This document shows, piece after piece, positions 45,003 to 52,986 of a DNA stretch of 52,986 bases. The notes under the pieces are model-generated. The model was given only the letters and a program-made list of their open reading frames with translations. It had not been told where the DNA came from and did no database searches. The stretch's first letter is position 1; each line of letters opens with the position of its first letter. The position numbers and the translations under genes are program-made. Origin of the DNA: Gammaproteobacteria bacterium (GTDB lineage: Bacteria; Pseudomonadota; Gammaproteobacteria; UBA1113); contig JAJFKH010000108.1 in the NCBI GenBank assembly GCA_021773305.1, forward strand, positions 1 to 52,986. Reading direction: 5' to 3'.

Positions 45003-46373
45003 ATGCGTCGTACTATGCTAAAACATCTAGCAAATTGGCTAGAGCAACCCAATCGTAAACCACTCATTATTCGTGGAGCAAGGCAAGTAGGCAAGACTTG
45101 GCTCGCTCGCCGTCTGGCCGAAGCCCATAAAAGACAACTCATTGAGCTTAATTTTGAAAAACAATCAACTCTTGCTAGTCTATTCATCAGTAATGATATC
45201 AATGAAATCTTGCTCAATCTGCAATCTCATTTCGGACAGCCTATTGATCCTAAGCAATCCCTACTATTTCTTGATGAAATCCAAGCATGCCCTGAAATGC
45301 TAGCTAAATTGCGTTGGTTTGCTGAAGATCTACCAGAGTTACCCGTCATTGCTGCGGGATCATTATTAGAATTTACCCTAACAGATCACACATTCAGCAT
45401 GCCTGTAGGTAGGATCAATTACATCCATTTAGAACCTTTATCTTTTCAAGAATTTTTATTAGCCCATGACCGCACTCAGTTAGTTGAATATCTAGAAAAT
45501 TTTCAACTAACCATGGAAATACCAGCCGCTATTCACCAACAATTAATGACATTATTTAAAGAATACCTTATCGTAGGTGGCATGCCCGATGCGGTAAGCC
45601 ATTGGGTAAAAAACAAATCCTTACTGCAAATCAATCAAATACACCACGATCTTCTGGCTACTTACCAAGATGATTTTGCAAAATACTCGGGAAAAATCAC
45701 TCACGAAGCCTTAGAAAAAATTGTGATGAAAACGCCAACGTTATTGTCAAAAAAATTTTCCTACGCAAACATTGATTCAATTTTTTCCTCCACTACTTTG
45801 AAAAAAGCGTTAGATTTATTAGTTAAAGCAAAGATTTGTTATCCTGTCCGATGCGTTAGTGGTAATGGAATACCTCTTAGTGCCGAAATAAAAGAAAAAT
45901 TTTTCAAAATGACCTTGCTCGATGTCGGGTTAACTTCTGCATTGTTAAAATTGAAGCTCAGCTCATTCTCTTTGATAGATGACTTAAATTTGGTTAACCA
46001 GGGAGGCGTTACCGAACAAGTAGTCGGCCAATTACTGCGAACATTAGAACCACCTTTCATCGCGCCAGAACTCTACTACTGGACACGCACGACAAAGGGT
46101 GCAGAGTCTGAAGTGGATTATCTGATTTCCAATCAAAATCAAGTCATCCCCATAGAAGTCAAATCAGGCAGTACTGGTACCCTAAAATCCCTTCACTATT
46201 TCATGGCAAAAAAACATTATCCTTTAGCTGTTCGAATTAACGGTGATAAAACCTCTGTCACTCATATCAACGCAAAAACACAAACGGCCGAAATTGCAAA
46301 CTACCAACTTATTTCTATTCCATTTTACTTAACTGAACAACTATATCGCCTCATTGAGGCTCAATCATCTTAA
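45003..46373 (+). CDS. AAA-family ATPase with DUF4143 domain
   Basis: A 456-residue protein. The ATPase part has Walker A GARQVGKT (25-32) and Walker B LLFLDEIQ (86-93), followed by AAGSLLEF (sensor 1-like) and an arginine-finger region. The C-terminal DUF4143 region (about 210-456) ends with EVDYLISNQNQVIPIEVKSG, a PD-(D/E)XK-like motif found in this family. Such genes are common, often multicopy and horizontally moved; function is undetermined, possibly DNA-linked defence or toxin-antitoxin-like. It is the only rightward gene of the 43.8-48.3 kb island. A second ATG at 45015 is possible. Confidence 0.88.
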   Translation: MRRTMLKHLANWLEQPNRKPLIIRGARQVGKTWLARRLAEAHKRQLIELNFEKQSTLASLFISNDINEILLNLQSHFGQPIDPKQSLLFLDEIQACPEMLAKLRWFAEDLPELPVIAAGSLLEFTLTDHTFSMPVGRINYIHLEPLSFQEFLLAHDRTQLVEYLENFQLTMEIPAAIHQQLMTLFKEYLIVGGMPDAVSHWVKNKSLLQINQIHHDLLATYQDDFAKYSGKITHEALEKIVMKTPTLLSKKFSYANIDSIFSSTTLKKALDLLVKAKICYPVRCVSGNGIPLSAEIKEKFFKMTLLDVGLTSALLKLKLSSFSLIDDLNLVNQGGVTEQVVGQLLRTLEPPFIAPELYYWTRTTKGAESEVDYLISNQNQVIPIEVKSGSTGTLKSLHYFMAKKHYPLAVRINGDKTSVTHINAKTQTAEIANYQLISIPFYLTEQLYRLIEAQSS

Positions 46374-46396
46374 TCAAGCACTAGACAGAAGAAATG

Positions 46397-47326
46397 CTAA
46401 GCACTCAGAGAAGGTGTATCTATCTGAGTGCCGCTGAGGAAATTCCAATTAAGATTTATTTGATCAGCCATATCATGGGCAGAAAATCCCTTGGTATTCT
46501 TCAATGCTGGATCTGCGCCATTCTCAACTAAAATTTTAGCCAATTCTGCATTAGCTGTTAAGACAGCATAAATTAGCGCTGAACAACAAGGTATTTCTAT
46601 AGTATGATTATAGAGAGAGGAATCCTCTAGCTCCTGACGAACATCTAACATACTACTAACGTTAGAAATATTTACTTTTAATTCTGAAGAGCTCACTTCA
46701 TAGCTACAATCTGTGTTAATAGACTCCTTTATCTTTTCATCTTTTTGTAGTAAATACTCTATAATTTCTAAGCTATTATTACGTGCAGAATATTTAATAG
46801 AATCTCTAAAAAGGCTCTTACGATCACCGTGCCAATAAGCTAACACCTTCTTTTCAGGAATTTTTTGCAGTGTTGGAGAAAGATCACTAAAAGAAATAGA
46901 AATATCTTCCTGCAAACTTGCTATTTGTGAATACAACTTAACAGAAATCACCTGCTCTACATCAAAAATTTTATCGATAAGATTCCACTTAACATCCACC
47001 TCTAATATCAACCAACCAAGCTCTTCCGGCTTATCATCTCCTAATATTGTCGAAGACTTCGCATAACGGTTGTACCGATTCTCCATAGCCGCTTCTGTAA
47101 AAGCAATATAGGGAAAAGTAACATTGGGCCCCTCCAATTGACAATTTAATATCGCTTGCTTTATATCTTTAGTCTCTATAGTGTTTTTTTCCTCCCACAT
47201 GCCAAAAAGAGTTCGGGACAGAGAGACTCCCAACTTACCCTCTGAAACATCCCGTTTTGCTTGCTCCCATGAATAGCTTTTATTTTTCGTAGTAGCAATT
47301 TCGTCCACTTGAACATATATTTTCAT
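46397..47326 (-). CDS. Hypothetical protein with C-terminal ankyrin-like repeats, possible effector
   Basis: A 309-residue protein. The N-terminal ~165 residues (YVQVDEIATTKNKSYSWEQAK, FPYIAFTEAAMENRYNRYA) match no family known to me. From about 170 on there are ankyrin-like helices: FRDSIKYSARNNSLEIIEYLLQ and then SALIYAVLTANAELAKILVENGADPALKNTKGFSAHDMAD, a canonical repeat. There is no signal peptide or membrane segment. GGGGTGA precedes ATG 47326. The AT-rich composition, size and place in the island with another ankyrin protein suggest a translocated effector. Its N-terminal domain is unlike the other two ankyrin proteins here. Confidence 0.75.
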   Translation of the reverse strand: MKIYVQVDEIATTKNKSYSWEQAKRDVSEGKLGVSLSRTLFGMWEEKNTIETKDIKQAILNCQLEGPNVTFPYIAFTEAAMENRYNRYAKSSTILGDDKPEELGWLILEVDVKWNLIDKIFDVEQVISVKLYSQIASLQEDISISFSDLSPTLQKIPEKKVLAYWHGDRKSLFRDSIKYSARNNSLEIIEYLLQKDEKIKESINTDCSYEVSSSELKVNISNVSSMLDVRQELEDSSLYNHTIEIPCCSALIYAVLTANAELAKILVENGADPALKNTKGFSAHDMADQINLNWNFLSGTQIDTPSLSA

Positions 47327-47503
47327 TACTCACCCCGGATAAATCATTTACGACATTAAACTCTGACATATCTATCAATACTTAGCCAATCCGTTACATT
47401 TGACACTCTCACCAACGTAAACGAGGTGTCTTAAAATGCAAGGGCAACCCAAGGAATAAAACCAACTTCCTACTCAAAATTTTTATACGAAAAATATCTT
47501 ATC

Positions 47504-48265
47504 TTAGCATCTAATATATTTTAATGTTTGTAATATTTGAGCTGATTTTTCATCCAAACCATCAGGTGATAATTCCTCACGTTTACGCTTTCTTAATAAG
47601 CTAGCTATTTTTTCTTGTGCTTCCATGTGTTTTTTTTGCTGTTCTACGAGTTTCCTTTGCAATAACAACATTTGTTGTCCTAAGCTATTGTTTACAGAAT
47701 TCCTCTCAAGGTCATTAACATTTCTATCAAAAAAAACACCTTGAGATACCGTATTAGATCTATCATGTATCATCGGCAAATGAACTGGATCTTGTTCTAG
47801 ACTGATGGAAGCACTTAGAGCGAAACTGTTCTGAGGTACTGTACCGGCGTTGAAGTTTATTGGCGGCATACAGATAAAAGGTAATTCTACAGAATCTTTA
47901 TGCTGATTTTTTATATTTTTAATCTTAAAATTATAAATATTAGCACCGCTTCCAAAAAACTGAATTTTCTTTTCTAATAAGCCTGCTTTCTCCTTAATCC
48001 CGTTGAACACCACCTCTGCGGCTTCTTTAGAAAGATGATTAAGCCCGAGCACATACCCCTTAAATGCCTCTATCTTTCTCATCACCACTTCTATGGCTTC
48101 TTTAGAAAGATGATTAAGCCCAAGTCCAAGCCCCCTAAAATTTCCTATTTGTTCCATCACTTTTTGGGTATTCTTTACGTCCAATTCATCTAGAATTAAA
48201 ATGTTATCATTTGGATTGGCGATTAACTCAAGTTGACCTTCAATGTTCTCATTATTAATTTGCAT
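47504..48265 (-). CDS. Hypothetical protein with internal repeats and basic coiled coil, possible effector
   Basis: A 253-residue protein that I do not recognise. Residues about 30-95 contain two and a half ~25-residue repeats with LGLNHLSKEA(I/A)EVV as the core. The middle (about 100-185) is low-complexity and polar. Residues 195-230 form a predicted coiled coil (LLLQRKLVEQQKKHMEAQEK) with a strongly basic patch, LLRKRKREEL, that resembles a nuclear localisation signal. The start is well supported by AAGGAGGT seven bases upstream. Its nature (repeat domain plus coiled coil plus NLS-like patch) suggests an effector acting on host targets, but there is no direct evidence. Confidence 0.72.
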   Translation of the reverse strand: MQINNENIEGQLELIANPNDNILILDELDVKNTQKVMEQIGNFRGLGLGLNHLSKEAIEVVMRKIEAFKGYVLGLNHLSKEAAEVVFNGIKEKAGLLEKKIQFFGSGANIYNFKIKNIKNQHKDSVELPFICMPPINFNAGTVPQNSFALSASISLEQDPVHLPMIHDRSNTVSQGVFFDRNVNDLERNSVNNSLGQQMLLLQRKLVEQQKKHMEAQEKIASLLRKRKREELSPDGLDEKSAQILQTLKYIRC

Positions 48266-48447
48266 GGTTTACCTCCTTTATTTATTTGATGTATTTCCAG
48301 TTATTGAGGCCACTCAAGGTATCGCAATAATAGACGAGTTTAATGTCCTATTATCAACCAGTTGTAAGCATTAACGTTTTACGAAGAAACGCATTGTATA
48401 CCAAATAACGTACAGAAACAGAATGCTAACACTATTTATTAGCACTA

Positions 48448-49323
48448 TCAATAGCACTTGCGAGTTCCTACAACTCTCGCCCACTCACCCTCTATTTTGA
48501 CTTGAAAATCTTTAAAGTAAGTTTGATATTTATGAATAATTAAATCCACTTGATGCTCTAAAATTCCTGATAATATAATTTTATGTTGGCAACGCTCCGC
48601 TAATTGTTCTGCAAGGATTAATAATGGGTTTGCAAGGATGTTAGCTATTACCAGATCATATTTTTTGTTATTGATGAGCTTTTCTTGCAATAAAAATTTA
48701 TCTTCTAAGATGTTGTTTAACTGACCATTATGCCGAGAGGCTTCTAGGGCTTGTTCGCTAATATCAACACCCAATGCGGTTTTTGCGCCAAGTTTTAAGG
48801 CAGCAATCGCTAAAATACCAGAACCACAACCGTAGTCCAGTATATCTATATCTTGCGGGGGGTTTTCAGCAAGCCAATGCAAACACAGGGAAGTCGTTTC
48901 ATGGGAACCTGTACCAAAAGCCAAGCCTGGATCCAATAAGACATGATTCTCCATGGAAGGTTCTACTTTACACCAACTAGGTACCACCCAAAGCGAGTTT
49001 CCAAAATGTAAAGGCTTATAATAATCCATCCAACTTTTTTCCCAATCCTCATCGGCCAATTCCGTGATGCTATACTCAGGCATGCCACCCAGTGGATATG
49101 CCTGAAGCAGGCCTTCTAATAGCGATTCATGATTTATCTTTCCATCAAATAAGCCATTCACTATTGTCGCTTGCCACAACGGTTGGTTATCATCCGGCTC
49201 AAAAATCGGCTCATCGCCTGCATCCTTGAGAGTGATCGCCAGGGCGCCAAGCGCGGTAAGGTATTCACTCAATACATTTGCATGGGTGCCTGTGGTAACA
49301 AAGGAAATTTGCTTATAACTCAT
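48448..49323 (-). CDS. prmA: PrmA: ribosomal protein L11 methyltransferase
   Basis: A 291-residue methyltransferase. The linker and substrate domain (1-~115) precede the SAM domain, with LDPGLAFGTGSHETTSLCLHWL (about 126-147; the GTGxHxTT motif of PrmA), ILDYGCGSGILAIAALKLGA (motif I, about 154-173) and VIANILANPLLIL (motif IV). It trimethylates ribosomal protein L11. In gammaproteobacteria prmA usually follows accC directly; here the two are separated by 4.7 kb of effector-like genes. It is 21 bases downstream of the Pit transporter gene, so probably cotranscribed. Confidence 0.94.
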   Translation of the reverse strand: MSYKQISFVTTGTHANVLSEYLTALGALAITLKDAGDEPIFEPDDNQPLWQATIVNGLFDGKINHESLLEGLLQAYPLGGMPEYSITELADEDWEKSWMDYYKPLHFGNSLWVVPSWCKVEPSMENHVLLDPGLAFGTGSHETTSLCLHWLAENPPQDIDILDYGCGSGILAIAALKLGAKTALGVDISEQALEASRHNGQLNNILEDKFLLQEKLINNKKYDLVIANILANPLLILAEQLAERCQHKIILSGILEHQVDLIIHKYQTYFKDFQVKIEGEWARVVGTRKCY

Positions 49324-49344
49324 TAAATTACACCCCGTTGAAAA

Positions 49345-50598
49345 CTAAGAAAAAATCCATCTGATTATGGTGAAAAATACTATACATAATACTGCCCCAA
49401 CGGGAACCGTTATAACCCATGACATGAAAATTCCTCGGATCACACCCAAGTTTAACGCATGCAGTCCTCTAGCAAAACCTACTCCGAGAATCGCTCCCAC
49501 CAGTGTCTGAGTTGTCGAAATAGGTAAGCCTGTTCCAGAAGCAACGACAACCGTAGTTGCCGTTGCAAGGGATGCAGCAAATCCCCGACTAGGAGTTAAC
49601 TCAGTAATATGCGTGCCAATGGTAGCAATCACCTTGTGGCCATACATCGCAAGCCCTGTGACAAGTCCAACTGCACCAAAAAATAAAATCCAAATAGGAA
49701 CCGCTGTATTGGCCATCACATCGCCTCCGGAATGCACCACACTGACAATAGCAGACAGAGGGCCAATGGCATTTGCGATATCGTTCGAGCCATGGGCAAA
49801 AGCCATCGCACAGGCTGTGAAAACCATGAGCATCGCAAAGGTTTTTTCCACATTTTCATGGACATGTTCTTTGTCAGTATGCTCATCAAAATTCATCCGC
49901 CCCAAAGCAAAAATACCATAAACCATTGCAAGTAAGCTGATGACAACAGACCAGAAAAAACTTTCAAGTAGCGTTAAATCCAAATGTAAATGACTCAGTC
50001 CCTTGGTAAAAGTTACCAAAGCCACCACAAAAACTGCTAAAAATATATAAATTGGAACATAGCGTTTAGCGCTTTTTACCGGATCAGGGCTATAAAAAAT
50101 AAGGCGAATTTCACTTAAGAAAAGAAAATAACCTATGAGGCCCGCTATAATTGGCGTCACAATCCAACTGAGCACAATGTCAATGACCTCACCCCAGTGA
50201 ACCGCATCAGCACCTAATTCTAACCAACCAAAGCCAATGATTGCACCCACAATGCTATGTGTCGTGGAAACAGGCCACCCAAAAAATGAAGCCACGAGTA
50301 GCCACACCCCCGCGGCTAACAGCGCTGAAAGCATACCATAGACCAATAATTCCGGCGCTCCAGCAAGAAGAGAAGGGTCAATAATCCCCCCGCGAATAGT
50401 GTCCGTCACCTGACCACCTACTAAAATGGCACCTGCAGACTCAAAAATAGCCGCCACAAAAATAGCTTGAGTGATGGTTAGCGCGCCAGAACCCACCGAA
50501 GTACCCATGGCATTGGCCACATCATTTGCACCAATTCCCCAAGCCATGAAAAAACCAAACAGGCAAGCGAGCAACAAAAACAACTGAGCATGTTCCAT
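49345..50598 (-). CDS. Inorganic phosphate transporter (Pit family)
   Basis: A 417-residue, ~10-helix membrane protein of the PitA/PHO-4 family. The duplicated signature is visible as AWGIGANDVANAMGTSVGSGALT (about 19-41) and AFAHGSNDIANAIGPLSAIVSV (about 266-287), and GLPISTTQTLVGAILGVG matches the second symmetry half. It imports phosphate (as metal phosphate) coupled to protons, with low affinity. The gene precedes prmA on the same strand. Upstream is the long non-coding space with the 6S-like RNA. Confidence 0.9.
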   Translation of the reverse strand: MEHAQLFLLLACLFGFFMAWGIGANDVANAMGTSVGSGALTITQAIFVAAIFESAGAILVGGQVTDTIRGGIIDPSLLAGAPELLVYGMLSALLAAGVWLLVASFFGWPVSTTHSIVGAIIGFGWLELGADAVHWGEVIDIVLSWIVTPIIAGLIGYFLFLSEIRLIFYSPDPVKSAKRYVPIYIFLAVFVVALVTFTKGLSHLHLDLTLLESFFWSVVISLLAMVYGIFALGRMNFDEHTDKEHVHENVEKTFAMLMVFTACAMAFAHGSNDIANAIGPLSAIVSVVHSGGDVMANTAVPIWILFFGAVGLVTGLAMYGHKVIATIGTHITELTPSRGFAASLATATTVVVASGTGLPISTTQTLVGAILGVGFARGLHALNLGVIRGIFMSWVITVPVGAVLCIVFFTIIRWIFS

Positions 50599-50810
50599 AA
50601 ATACCTACAATAAACATAAAATATACAATTTAAATCAACAGGTTAATAGGTTTGTATAAAAAACGTATGACATCCTACAATACCTGTTTTTCAATAGGCC
50701 CACCTCGGGCTTGGAGCATTATAACAAACTTTAGATTAAAACTAGAGCATAATTGATTAATTATGTAACATTTGATGAATAAATAATACTCAATATTTTA
50801 GCCCAAATTG

Positions 50811-50840
50811 TTTACAATCGATTTTAAATTCAGATATAAT
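50811..50840 (+). promoter_or_regulatory. Sigma-70-like promoter of the 6S-like RNA
   Basis: TTTACA (50811-50816), an 18-base spacer and TATAAT (50835-50840): near-consensus. The expected start site (about 50846-50847) coincides with the first base of the RNA closing stem. A second TATAAT-type element at 50869-50874, with TTGTAT upstream at 50847, could serve a shorter transcript. Confidence 0.75.
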
Positions 50841-50845
50841 TGCAG

Positions 50846-51057
50846 CTTGTATGTTTTGGAGCCAATGTTATAATGCAATCAGTGCTGTTCAGGATTAGTC
50901 CATGCACTGTGGGGGTTCAACAGATATTGTGCTGGGTTACCAACACCATATTTGATGAAGGGATTCACGCTAGAACAGGGATACCCAAGAAATTAGATCT
51001 AGCGTAAGACGGATGTTTGGTCGTGACCAACACCTGTCGCCTTCCTCTACATACAAG
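50846..51057 (+). ncRNA. ssrS: Structured RNA, probable 6S RNA
   Basis: About 212 bases of non-coding sequence. The 5' end CTTGTATGT (50846-50854) is exactly complementary to ACATACAAG (51049-51057), forming a closing stem that starts at the predicted transcription start. After a small internal loop GGA/TCC pairing continues. Further hairpins: CAGTGC/GCACTG (50880-50885, 50904-50909) and a strong arm at 51007-51037 (GGTC-GT-GACC core). The long rod with a central open region, containing a GATATT element and a CCAAGAAATTAGA segment reminiscent of the 3' strand of the E. coli 6S bubble, suggests 6S RNA. T-rich sequence follows (51068-51074). Identity is not proven. Confidence 0.55.
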
Positions 51058-51187
51058 TTTGGAACTTATTTTTTAGCAACAGTTTTATTTGATGGTGCAC
51101 CTTCGGGAAGCCATTTAGAGCGCCACTATTTAGGTTATGCCTAACTAATGGCAGAAATACCGACAAATTAAGAGAGGGTAAGTAAAC

Positions 51188-51505
51188 ATGAGTGATACTG
51201 CTATCTACGAGAACCATGTCAGCGTTACAGAAAGCGTTGCTAATCCAGTAGAGACAAATACACCAAGCACACAACAAGATCAGTCTTTAAGTGGCTGCGT
51301 TGGCCAAGCGCTTGATAAATATTTTTCCCAACTAGGTGGTGAATTGCCTTCAAATCTGTACGATATGGTTTTAGAGCAAATTGAATTACCATTATTGCGT
51401 AAAGTAATGGATTTAACCGCTAGCAACCAGTCTCGTGCTGCTAAAATTCTAGGGTTAAGCCGCGGAACACTCCGTAAAAAACTTAAAATTTACGGTTTAC
51501 TATAA
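51188..51505 (+). CDS. fis: Fis: nucleoid-associated DNA-binding protein
   Basis: A 105-residue Fis. The C-terminal helix-turn-helix SNQSRAAKILGLSRGTLRKKLKIYGLL (79-105) is diagnostic. The central dimerisation helices (QALDKYFSQLGGELPSNLYDMVLEQIELPLL) also match. The N-terminal arm is longer and Thr/Pro-rich compared with E. coli. It bends DNA and stimulates rRNA and other promoters in fast growth. AGAGGG lies upstream of the ATG. dusB, which commonly precedes fis, is not found here. Confidence 0.93.
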   Translation: MSDTAIYENHVSVTESVANPVETNTPSTQQDQSLSGCVGQALDKYFSQLGGELPSNLYDMVLEQIELPLLRKVMDLTASNQSRAAKILGLSRGTLRKKLKIYGLL

Positions 51506-51568
51506 ATTTAGGCGCAAAATTTGTTATAATGACGGCTCATTTTTTATCTTAAAGCTATAGGAAAACAA

Positions 51569-52986
51569 ATGGCCGTCGAATACAAAGTCAAGCGCGCTTT
51601 AATTAGCGTTTCGAATAAAGCACGGATTGTTGAGTTTGCTAAAGTATTAGCTGACAAGGATGTCGAAATACTTTCCACAGGTGGCACAGCAAGCCTCTTA
51701 ACCAAAAATGATGTCCCTACGAGAGAAGTCTCAGACATCACAGGCTTTCCGGAAATTATGGGTGGTCGGGTTAAGACGTTGCATCCGATGATCCACGGGG
51801 CTATTTTACGTCGCCCACAGATTGATGATGTCGTACTTCAAGAACATAATATTACGCCTATCGATTTAGTCGTTGTTAACCTCTATCCTTTTCAAGAGGT
51901 TATTAATAACCCAGATACCAGCCTTGAAACCGCCATTGAAAATATTGATATTGGTGGCCCCACAATGCTTCGAGCTGCGGCAAAAAACCACAATGCGGTG
52001 ACAGTTATCGTCGATCCTGACGATTACCCAATTGTATTGGAGGAATTAAACACCAGCGGCACTTTATCAAAAGCAACTCGCTTTACGCTCGCTCAAAAAG
52101 CTTTTGCTCACACGGCTCAATACGACACAGCCATTGCAAATTATTTCAAAATGCAACAATCAGAAACTGCGAGCAAGTTTCCCAAAGATCTACATTTATG
52201 TTATGAATTACAGCAAACACTACGTTACGGCGAAAATCCTCACCAAAAAGCTGGATTTTATAAAGAACCAGGGGCTTCCACAGGAACCGTTACCGCAGGA
52301 AAACAATTACAAGGTAAAGAGTTGTCTTACAACAATATTGCGGACAGCGATGCCGCATTGGAATGTGTCAAGCAATTTCGTGAACAACATGCCTGTGTTA
52401 TCGTCAAGCATGCAAATCCTTGTGGCGTTGCCATTGCAAATCACCAACTAGAATCCTATCAGCAAGCTTTTGCAACAGATACTACATCAGCTTTCGGTGG
52501 AATTATTGCATTTAATAAAACCCTCAATGCTGAAACTGCAAAGCAAATTATTGAACAGCAATTTGTAGAAGTCATATTAGCGCCTAGAGTAGAACCAGAA
52601 GCACTCACTACCTTGCAAGCAAAGCCCAATATTAGAGTATTGGAAGTAGGTGATTTCAGTCAAGGTATTCCAAGCACCATCGATCTGAAAAAGGTCAGTG
52701 GTGGTTTACTCATTCAAGACAGTGATAATCACGCCCTTGAATTGCAAGATTGTAAGGTTGTCACAAAAAGAGAACCCTCTCCAGCAGAATTACAAGATTG
52801 CCTCTTTGCCTGGAAAGTCGCAAAATTTGTCAAATCAAATGCCATCGTTTATACCAAAAATGGCGCGACGATTGGCGTAGGAGCAGGACAAATGAGTCGC
52901 GTGTATTCTGCTCGCATTGCCGAAATCAAAGCAACCGATGCGGATCTCGTCGTAGAAGGATCGGTCATGGCATCCGATGCTTTTTT
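51569..52986 (+). CDS. purH: PurH: AICAR transformylase/IMP cyclohydrolase, 3' end outside window
   Basis: At least 472 codons, open to the window edge; full PurH is about 520. The N-terminal IMP cyclohydrolase domain shows [31 protein letters not shown] and [20 protein letters not shown]. The C-terminal AICAR transformylase has [14 protein letters not shown] and the [11 protein letters not shown] motif (catalytic Lys/His). It catalyses the last two steps of IMP synthesis. It starts at ATG 51569 after TAGGAAAAC, 63 bases after fis; the fis-purH adjacency is seen in Coxiella and other relatives. Confidence 0.93.
   Translation, partial: MAVEYKVKRALISVSNKARIVEFAKVLADKDVEILSTGGTASLLTKNDVPTREVSDITGFPEIMGGRVKTLHPMIHGAILRRPQIDDVVLQEHNITPIDLVVVNLYPFQEVINNPDTSLETAIENIDIGGPTMLRAAAKNHNAVTVIVDPDDYPIVLEELNTSGTLSKATRFTLAQKAFAHTAQYDTAIANYFKMQQSETASKFPKDLHLCYELQQTLRYGENPHQKAGFYKEPGASTGTVTAGKQLQGKELSYNNIADSDAALECVKQFREQHACVIVKHANPCGVAIANHQLESYQQAFATDTTSAFGGIIAFNKTLNAETAKQIIEQQFVEVILAPRVEPEALTTLQAKPNIRVLEVGDFSQGIPSTIDLKKVSGGLLIQDSDNHALELQDCKVVTKREPSPAELQDCLFAWKVAKFVKSNAIVYTKNGATIGVGAGQMSRVYSARIAEIKATDADLVVEGSVMASDAF

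Overview
The window reads as a chromosome segment of a gammaproteobacterium of the Legionellales/Coxiella type. The core genes (hldE, waaC, glnE, lexA, fumC, accBC, prmA, fis, purH) are gammaproteobacterial. They alternate with genes typical of host-associated relatives: two clear ankyrin-repeat proteins and a third with weak ankyrin-like repeats, an Rpn-type nuclease, several secreted-effector-like unknowns, an aromatic amino acid permease and a Kdo hydroxylase. Taxonomy is inferred from gene content only; no rRNA lies in the window.

Layout. 0.3-5.0 kb: an MFS transporter and a four-gene Mce/Mla-type lipid ABC transporter operon (STAS-MlaE permease, ATPase, MlaD, PqiC-like lipoprotein). 5.0-9.1 kb: an unknown hydrophilic protein, hldE with a degraded nucleotidyltransferase half, a TrmB-like methyltransferase and an LpxL-type acyltransferase. 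9.1-10.4 kb: a REP/MITE-like repeat and an unknown membrane protein. 10.5-22.0 kb: one long leftward operon, lexA-glnE-zinc-finger-waaC-waaG/waaP fusion-three LPS kinase genes-carbamoyltransferase, mostly with 4-bp start/stop overlaps. It resembles the Pseudomonas aeruginosa glnE-ilvE-waaF-waaC-waaG-waaP-kinases-carbamoyltransferase locus but lacks ilvE and waaF. 22.1-28.5 kb: Rpn nuclease, small secreted protein, Kdo hydroxylase, DUF3750 protein, fumC and an LplT/PlsC-like fusion.

28.5-29.1 kb is a nested inverted-repeat element. 29.1-31.8 kb is a large ankyrin protein with a possible N-terminal cysteine protease. 31.9-33.9 kb holds a permease and a hydrolase. 33.9-39.1 kb is a reduced type VI secretion cluster (tssB-tssC-hcp-tssE-tssF-tssG) with no ATPase, membrane-complex or spike gene in view. 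39.2-41.7 kb carries a pteridine reductase, a MidA-like methyltransferase and a PTPS-III-like enzyme, suggesting a folate/pterin module. 41.8-43.7 kb is accB-accC behind an aroQ remnant. 43.8-48.3 kb is an effector-like island (ankyrin proteins, a DUF4143 ATPase, a repeat/coiled-coil protein) lying between accC and prmA. 48.4-53.0 kb: prmA, a Pit phosphate transporter, a strong 6S-RNA-like locus, fis and the 5' part of purH.

Themes. Much of the window serves the outer membrane: heptose supply and transfer, core phosphorylation and carbamoylation, Kdo hydroxylation, lipid A acylation and lipid transport. Several enzymes keep their fold but have lost signature residues (the HldE cytidylyltransferase motif, the acyltransferase acid, the PlsC-like histidine), and aroQ is reduced to a 49-codon stub. 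This fits a lineage in the course of host adaptation.
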